The translations under genes were made by a program, and so were the position numbers. A model generated the notes under the pieces. It was not told the origin of the DNA. It worked only from the letters and a program-made list of their open reading frames with translations, and searched no databases. Shown here piece by piece: positions 5,194-9,548 of a DNA stretch of 9,548 bases. Numbering within the stretch: position 1 is the first letter of the stretch; every line of letters begins with the position of its first letter. The DNA comes from JBDSGC01 sp046594105 (lineage in GTDB: Bacteria; Acidobacteriota; Thermoanaerobaculia; Gp7-AA8): NCBI GenBank assembly GCA_046594105.1, contig JBKJQB010000277.1:1-9548 (forward strand). Direction: 5' to 3'.

Positions 5194-7638
5194 ATGAGCT
5201 CATCGTCTGATGGCGGGGAGACAGTGCGGACACCGACGCGCTTCGGTCCCTACGCGGTGATCAGTCATCTCGGCGCCGGAGGGATGGGCGATGTTTATCG
5301 CGCGCATGACAAGCGCCTCGACCGGGACGTGGCGCTCAAAGTGATCCGCGGAGGCCACGGCGATGAAGCTGCGCGTCGCCGTTTCGAGCTGGAGGCGCGC
5401 GCGGTCGCCCGCCTCTCGCATCCGAACATCGTCTCCATCTACGACGTCGGAGAGGAGGGGGGCAACCCCTACATCGTTCAGGAGCTCGTCGCCGGTGGAA
5501 CGCTGACTCAGTGGCTGGCAGCGCGGCACGGGGGTTTCGCGGAGAAGCTTCGGGTGGCCGTGGCCATCGCCGAGGGCCTGGCGGAGGCACACCGAAATGG
5601 CATCGTGCACCGTGACCTCAAGCCTGACAACGTGCTGCTCACCACCGATGGAAGGCCGAAGATCTCCGACTTCGGGCTGGCCAAGTCCTTCCGCGAATTG
5701 ACGAACGATGACAGCGGCGCGGTGACCGCCGTGGCCAGCGCGACACGGGAAGGCGCGATTGTCGGCACTCCCGCCTACATGTCGCCGGAGCAGGCCGCCG
5801 GCGTGGCCCTCGACGCACGGTCTGACCAGTTCTCATTCGCCTCGATGCTGGTAGAGATGTTCACCGGGCAACGTCCATTTCAGCGCACCACCGCCGTGCA
5901 GACGCTCTCGGCGGTCCTGGATGAGGAGCCGGTCTATGCGCACCTGGAACGATCGATTCCAGCAGATGTACTGGCAATCATCCGGCGTTGTCTGTCCAAG
6001 GAGCCGTCCGGACGATACGGATCGACTGACGATCTGCTCCACGATCTTCGCGCCACGATCCCCGGCGTTGGCGCCCGCCCGCGGGCAAGTTGGCGGGGAG
6101 TCCTGATCACGCTGCTGGCGATCACGCTGCTGGCTCTCGGACTCTGGCTCACCGCACCGGCATGGAGAGGTCACGCAGCCGTCGTGGGCGGAGGTCCGTC
6201 GACGCCGATCCATTCTCTGGCGGTACTGCCCCTCTCGAACTTCTCCGGCGATCCGTCGCAGCAGTATTTCGCCGACGGAATGACCGAAGAGCTCACCTCG
6301 CAGCTGGCCTCACTGCCGTCGTTGCGAGTGGTTTCCCGAACGTCGGCCGGCGCCTATCGTGGCAGCACCAAACCGTTGAGTGAGGTAGCCCGGGAGCTTG
6401 GAGTGGATGGGCTCATCGAGGGCTCGGTGGTCCGCGCCGGCGGCAACACACGCGTCACGATCCAGATGATCGACGGCCGCACCGATCGCCACCTCTGGGC
6501 GCAGACCTTTGACCGGCGAGGAGACGACATCCTCTCACTGCAGCGTGATGTGGCCGCGCGGATCGTCGAGAGGATGCGTGCGGTCGTCACTCCCGCGGAT
6601 CGAGCGCGCCTTGCTCGGTTGCCGACGGAGAACGTCGCGGCGTACGACGCGTACCTTCACTCCGTTTACAAGCACCAGTCTCCCGTGGCCAGCCACGAGA
6701 ATGCGGACGAAGCGGTCCGGTACGCAGAACAGGCCATCGCTGCAGATCCGAATTTTGCGGAAGCCTACGTGCTGCTGGCCGAGGCCTGTCAGGCCGAAAT
6801 CTTCTTCTGGAATGGCGGAAAGGAGTACGACGAGAAGGGCTTCATCGCGGTAGAAAAGGCTCTGTCTCTGAATCCGGCGCTGCCTGACGCCTACGTCGCG
6901 CGCGGAGGTCTCTACTACAACGGATGGCGCGACTTCGACCTCGCCGCCTCCATCGCAGATTTCCGGAAGGCGATCAGCCTCAATCCCAATCTCGCGTCTG
7001 CCCACCACGCGCTCGGGGCCGACCTGACTCATCTGGGACTTCATGATGAGGCGGTGCGTGAGTTTCAAACAGCGATTCGTCTGGATCCACGAATGTCGGG
7101 ACCGAAGTTTCGGCTGGGCCGTCCCCTCTGGCAGTCTGGCCGATTCGCAGAAGCGCTCGCCGCCTACGATCGCTACGGCTTCTCTCAATTCGAGAAGGCC
7201 GTCGTGCTCGGCTACCTGGGGAAACGCGACGAGGCGTGGCGCACCCTGGCCGCTGCGAGCGCCCACCCGGAGTCGCCCAATCCCGGTTCGCAGCGCGACG
7301 GCCCATCGGACCTCGCCTCCGCCCGCGCTCTCCTCTTCGCATTTGAGCACGATCGAGAGAAAGCGCATCTCGAGATCCGCAAATCTTCAGAGCTGGGTGC
7401 GAGCAACCCGCACTTTCACCATGCAGCGTTTTTTCTCGCAGCGGCCTGCGCCGAGCTGTCCCAGCCGGGCGACGCTGTCCACTGGCTGGAAATCGCGGCC
7501 AGAACCGGCATGCCCAACCTTCCACTGTTCCGCGACAATCGAAGCATGCGGAGACTGCGAGGTGATCCTCGCTACGACAGGTTCCTTGCCGATCTCGCGA
7601 AACGCTGGGATCTGCTGGCCGGACGCGAATCCCAATAG
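5194..7638 (+). CDS. Transmembrane Ser/Thr protein kinase with TolB-N/FlgO-like domain and TPR repeats
   Basis: 814 residues from ATG at 5194, chosen because the kinase fold begins soon after (RFGPYAVISHLGAGGMGDVY) and GGCGGA lies six bases upstream. The N-terminal half is a Hanks-type kinase with all key residues: Gly loop 27-35, ATP-binding Lys49 (VALKV), alpha-C Glu67, HRDLKPDN at 139-146 with catalytic Asp141, DFG at 159-161, and SPE at 197-199. After the kinase core comes one membrane segment near 302-321. The extracytoplasmic part starts with SLAVLPLSNFSGD (near 341) and a block to about 460 resembling the TolB-N/FlgO-like domain found with adenylyl cyclases and kinases (YFADGMTEELTSQLA, VDGLIEGSVVR, LWAQTFDR). 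TPR-like repeats follow from about 505 to 670, then a C-terminal helical region ending in DNRSMRRLRGDPRYDRFL. The likely role is sensing an envelope or external signal and phosphorylating cytoplasmic proteins; ligand and substrates are unknown. It appears monocistronic. Confidence 0.93.
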   Translation: MSSSSDGGETVRTPTRFGPYAVISHLGAGGMGDVYRAHDKRLDRDVALKVIRGGHGDEAARRRFELEARAVARLSHPNIVSIYDVGEEGGNPYIVQELVAGGTLTQWLAARHGGFAEKLRVAVAIAEGLAEAHRNGIVHRDLKPDNVLLTTDGRPKISDFGLAKSFRELTNDDSGAVTAVASATREGAIVGTPAYMSPEQAAGVALDARSDQFSFASMLVEMFTGQRPFQRTTAVQTLSAVLDEEPVYAHLERSIPADVLAIIRRCLSKEPSGRYGSTDDLLHDLRATIPGVGARPRASWRGVLITLLAITLLALGLWLTAPAWRGHAAVVGGGPSTPIHSLAVLPLSNFSGDPSQQYFADGMTEELTSQLASLPSLRVVSRTSAGAYRGSTKPLSEVARELGVDGLIEGSVVRAGGNTRVTIQMIDGRTDRHLWAQTFDRRGDDILSLQRDVAARIVERMRAVVTPADRARLARLPTENVAAYDAYLHSVYKHQSPVASHENADEAVRYAEQAIAADPNFAEAYVLLAEACQAEIFFWNGGKEYDEKGFIAVEKALSLNPALPDAYVARGGLYYNGWRDFDLAASIADFRKAISLNPNLASAHHALGADLTHLGLHDEAVREFQTAIRLDPRMSGPKFRLGRPLWQSGRFAEALAAYDRYGFSQFEKAVVLGYLGKRDEAWRTLAAASAHPESPNPGSQRDGPSDLASARALLFAFEHDREKAHLEIRKSSELGASNPHFHHAAFFLAAACAELSQPGDAVHWLEIAARTGMPNLPLFRDNRSMRRLRGDPRYDRFLADLAKRWDLLAGRESQ

Positions 7639-7696
7639 CACCTCGCCGATCCGCCGATTTCTCCTCGGCAGCAGCGCGTTGTCTGGAGAGTCCCGG

Positions 7697-8659
7697 TCAG
7701 AAAACGTAAGCGAGGGCAAACCCGATCTGTGCGGCCATCATCATCAGATACATGTGCCGCCACGACGGATGGTTCTCCGTGGAGGTCAGCTCGTCGGGAT
7801 TCCGCACGATCAGCCAGACGGTGTAGGCGCCCCAGAGCGCGAAACCGAAACCCATGAGGCTCAGAATCAGGTGGTTCCCGGTCAGCACGCCGGTGGCCGC
7901 GCCGACCGGCATGAGCAGCCAGGGGAAGATGAAGAACGGCGCGATCATCCACGCCGCCTTTTTTACTCCGAAGACGATGGGGAGAGTGCGGCATCCGCCG
8001 GCACGATCTCCGGCGATGTCGCTGAAGTCCTTGGTCGACGCGGCACCGAGGAGGAACAGCATGAAGACGGCGCCGATGAACCAGGGCTCCGCTGTATTCG
8101 CATGCGCCACCATGGTCCATCCGGCCACCTTCAGCAGGCAGCCTCGGGGGATGGCGATGGTGAGGTTGGCGCCGAAGGGATGCGCTTTCGTCCGCCCGAA
8201 TGCCGGAACGGAATAGACGAACGTGGAAATGAAGGCCACAAAGTAGATGAAGAAACATTCGTGCGCGCTCAACGGCGCAAACCACTTTGCGGCGAGGCTG
8301 TTGTACGGGTAGACCACCACCAGCCAGACCGGAATCAAGCCGAGGGCATAGAGGATCCAGGTGAAGATCCAGCCGCCTCGCAGGGAAATCTCGCCGGTGA
8401 CCAGAGGCCGCTTCGGCTTGTTGATCCGGTCGATCTCCAGGTCATAAATCTGGTTGAGCGAATTGTTGGCGGCGTTCAGGAACGACGCGCAGAGGGAGCC
8501 CAGAGCGATGGTCAGAACGACCGACGCGGTCAGCGTTCGGGTGGGGTCAGGGTTGTGGGCCGATCCCCAGGCACAGACGGCGCCGGAGATGATTCCGAAC
8601 AGCGGCGGAAGCAGAGTGAATGGGCGGGCCAGGGTGAGATAGCGTCGCAATGCCTGCAA
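7697..8659 (-). CDS. UbiA-family membrane prenyltransferase
   Basis: 320 residues. Transfers an isoprenoid diphosphate to an acceptor within the membrane. Both Mg-binding Asp motifs are visible: NQIYDLEIDRINKPKRP (Asn69, Asp73, Asp77, then Arg84) and KDFSDIAGDRAGG (Asp211, Asp214, Asp218, Gly222). About eight to nine hydrophobic segments fit the UbiA fold. The substrate cannot be fixed. The first motif (LEIDRINKPKRPLVTG) looks more like the homogentisate-prenyltransferase/chlorophyll-synthase/DGGGP-synthase side of the family than like classical UbiA or MenA, and no quinone-pathway gene is adjacent. The start is a TTG at 8659: an in-frame stop lies five codons upstream with no ATG between, and MQALRRYLTLARPF matches the usual N-terminus of the family. 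A TTG three codons later is the alternative. It converges with the kinase gene across 58 bases. Confidence 0.9.
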   Translation of the reverse strand: MQALRRYLTLARPFTLLPPLFGIISGAVCAWGSAHNPDPTRTLTASVVLTIALGSLCASFLNAANNSLNQIYDLEIDRINKPKRPLVTGEISLRGGWIFTWILYALGLIPVWLVVVYPYNSLAAKWFAPLSAHECFFIYFVAFISTFVYSVPAFGRTKAHPFGANLTIAIPRGCLLKVAGWTMVAHANTAEPWFIGAVFMLFLLGAASTKDFSDIAGDRAGGCRTLPIVFGVKKAAWMIAPFFIFPWLLMPVGAATGVLTGNHLILSLMGFGFALWGAYTVWLIVRNPDELTSTENHPSWRHMYLMMMAAQIGFALAYVF

Positions 8660-8807
8660 GTCTAGCCGAATGGTTCAGGCCCTCCCTGCCTCGGCCTCTG
8701 CCTCGCCCCGGGCCCGTGCTATCGTCTTCCGGTTGTCGGCCATGGTGCGCACCCCGGTTCTTGAACTCGATCCTGAAGATGACGCTCCGCCGGCCACGGC
8801 GAGGGGT

Positions 8808-9548
8808 ATGAATAACACCGAACACAAGATCGCGCTGTTCATCGATTTCGAGAACATCGCCATCGGCGTCACCGACGCCAAATACAAGAAATTCGAAGTG
8901 GCCCTACTGCTCGAGCGCCTGCTGGAGAAAGGGAAGATCGTCGTCAAGAAAGCCTACTCCGACTGGGATCGCTTCCCTGACTACAAGCGGGAGCTACACG
9001 AAGCGGCCATCGAGCTGATCGAGATTCCGGGGCGCAAGTACTCCGGGAAGAACTCGGCCGACATCCGCATGGTGGTGGACGCCATGGACATGGCCTGGTC
9101 GAAGGATCACATCGACATGTTCGTGATCGCGTCCGGCGACTCCGACTTCTCACCGCTGGTGTCGAAGCTGAAGGAAAACGACAAGCATGTGATCGGCGTG
9201 GGGGTGAAGAACTCCTCCAGCGATCTGCTGATCGACAACTGCGACGAGTTCATCTTCTACGAGGATCTCGTGCGCGGCACACAGAAGACCGCCCCCACCG
9301 TCCCCTTCAAGGACAAGAAGCAGGGGGAAGTCTTCAAGCTGCTGATCGACTCCATCAAAGCCCTCATGCGCGAGAACAAAGAGATTCTCTGGGGCTCGAT
9401 GGTGAAACAGACCATGCAGCGCAAGAAGCCAACGTTCAACGAGGAGTACTACGGCTACAACACGTTCAGCGACCTGCTCGAGGATGCACAGACCAACGAC
9501 ATCATCAAGATCAAGCGGGACGTGAAGTCAGGCTCCTACGTGATCACC
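8808..9548 (+). CDS. NYN-domain (PIN-like nuclease, LabA/limkain type) protein with OST-HTH/LOTUS-like C-terminus; 3' end outside the window
   Basis: 247 codons are visible, running off the right edge. The N-terminus KIALFIDFENIA (Asp13, Asn16), then SADIRMVVDAMD (Asp85, Asp91), then VIASGDSDFSPLVSKL (Asp111, Asp113) gives the acidic residues of the NYN/PIN-like metal-dependent RNase fold. After a linker near 155-170, the segment from about 172 onward (EVFKLLIDSIKAL, WGSMVKQTMQRKKPTFNEEYYGYNTFSDLLED, then IIKIKRD) looks like an OST-HTH/LOTUS domain, an RNA-binding winged helix often paired with NYN domains. The likely role is RNA cleavage or turnover; the target is unknown. ATG at 8808 starts right before the fold, but the GAGGGG upstream is very close to it. 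An in-frame ATG at 8742 would add 22 acidic/Pro-rich residues, so the true start is open. It is divergent from the UbiA gene. Confidence 0.92.
   Translation, partial: MNNTEHKIALFIDFENIAIGVTDAKYKKFEVALLLERLLEKGKIVVKKAYSDWDRFPDYKRELHEAAIELIEIPGRKYSGKNSADIRMVVDAMDMAWSKDHIDMFVIASGDSDFSPLVSKLKENDKHVIGVGVKNSSSDLLIDNCDEFIFYEDLVRGTQKTAPTVPFKDKKQGEVFKLLIDSIKALMRENKEILWGSMVKQTMQRKKPTFNEEYYGYNTFSDLLEDAQTNDIIKIKRDVKSGSYVIT

Noticed and set aside
7653..7669. Hairpin gccga/tcggc between the convergent kinase and UbiA genes
   Set aside because: Only a 5-bp stem with a 7-base loop and no T-run on either strand. Too weak to call a terminator.
7043..8665. 540-codon plus-strand open frame
   Set aside because: It runs out of frame through the end of the kinase gene and antisense through the UbiA gene. 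Both of those have clear family motifs and this frame has none.

Overview
The window is GC-rich bacterial chromosomal DNA. Long antisense open frames are common, as expected at high GC. The gene content would fit an Acidobacteriota-like soil bacterium: a class II (B12-dependent) ribonucleotide reductase, a receptor-type Ser/Thr kinase fused to a TolB-N/FlgO-like domain and TPRs, a DUF2157 membrane-protein pair, and intergenic GC-rich repeats. This taxonomic guess is inference from architecture, not from a marker gene. No mobile element, CRISPR array, tRNA or rRNA was seen.

Layout. (1) 1-1888, minus strand: the first 629 codons of nrdJ, which continues past the left edge. (2) 1889-2793: an information-dense control region. 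Reading leftward toward nrdJ, it holds an 11-bp-phased array of DnaA-box-like 9-mers in an AT-rich island (2288-2466), two NrdR-type boxes exactly 31 bp apart (2215-2230 and 2184-2199), a promoter with a perfect TTGACA -35 box (2147-2175), a 48-codon ORF with a good Shine-Dalgarno sequence (2104-1958), a perfect 8-bp GC-rich hairpin (1914-1933), and then the nrdJ ribosome binding site. (3) 2794-4859, minus strand: two membrane-protein genes overlapping by ATGA, a DUF2157-type protein followed by an unassigned multi-pass protein with a Gly-rich C-terminal tail. (4) 4860-5193: a divergent intergenic region with a second copy of a GC-rich dispersed repeat and a candidate promoter for the kinase. 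(5) 5194-7638, plus strand: the Ser/Thr kinase with TM, TolB-N/FlgO-like and TPR regions. (6) 7697-8659, minus strand: a UbiA-family prenyltransferase convergent with the kinase. (7) 8808 to the right edge, plus strand: an NYN-domain (PIN-like nuclease) protein with an OST-HTH/LOTUS-like C-terminus, cut by the window.

The most notable part is the 2.1-2.47 kb region. The reductase that makes deoxynucleotides appears to be controlled by paired NrdR sites (sensing dATP/ATP) and lies beside a phased DnaA-box array that could be a replication origin or a DnaA-responsive element. A short, apparently uncharacterised ORF and a hairpin sit in the nrdJ leader. The remaining genes look like independent transcription units with no obvious common pathway.
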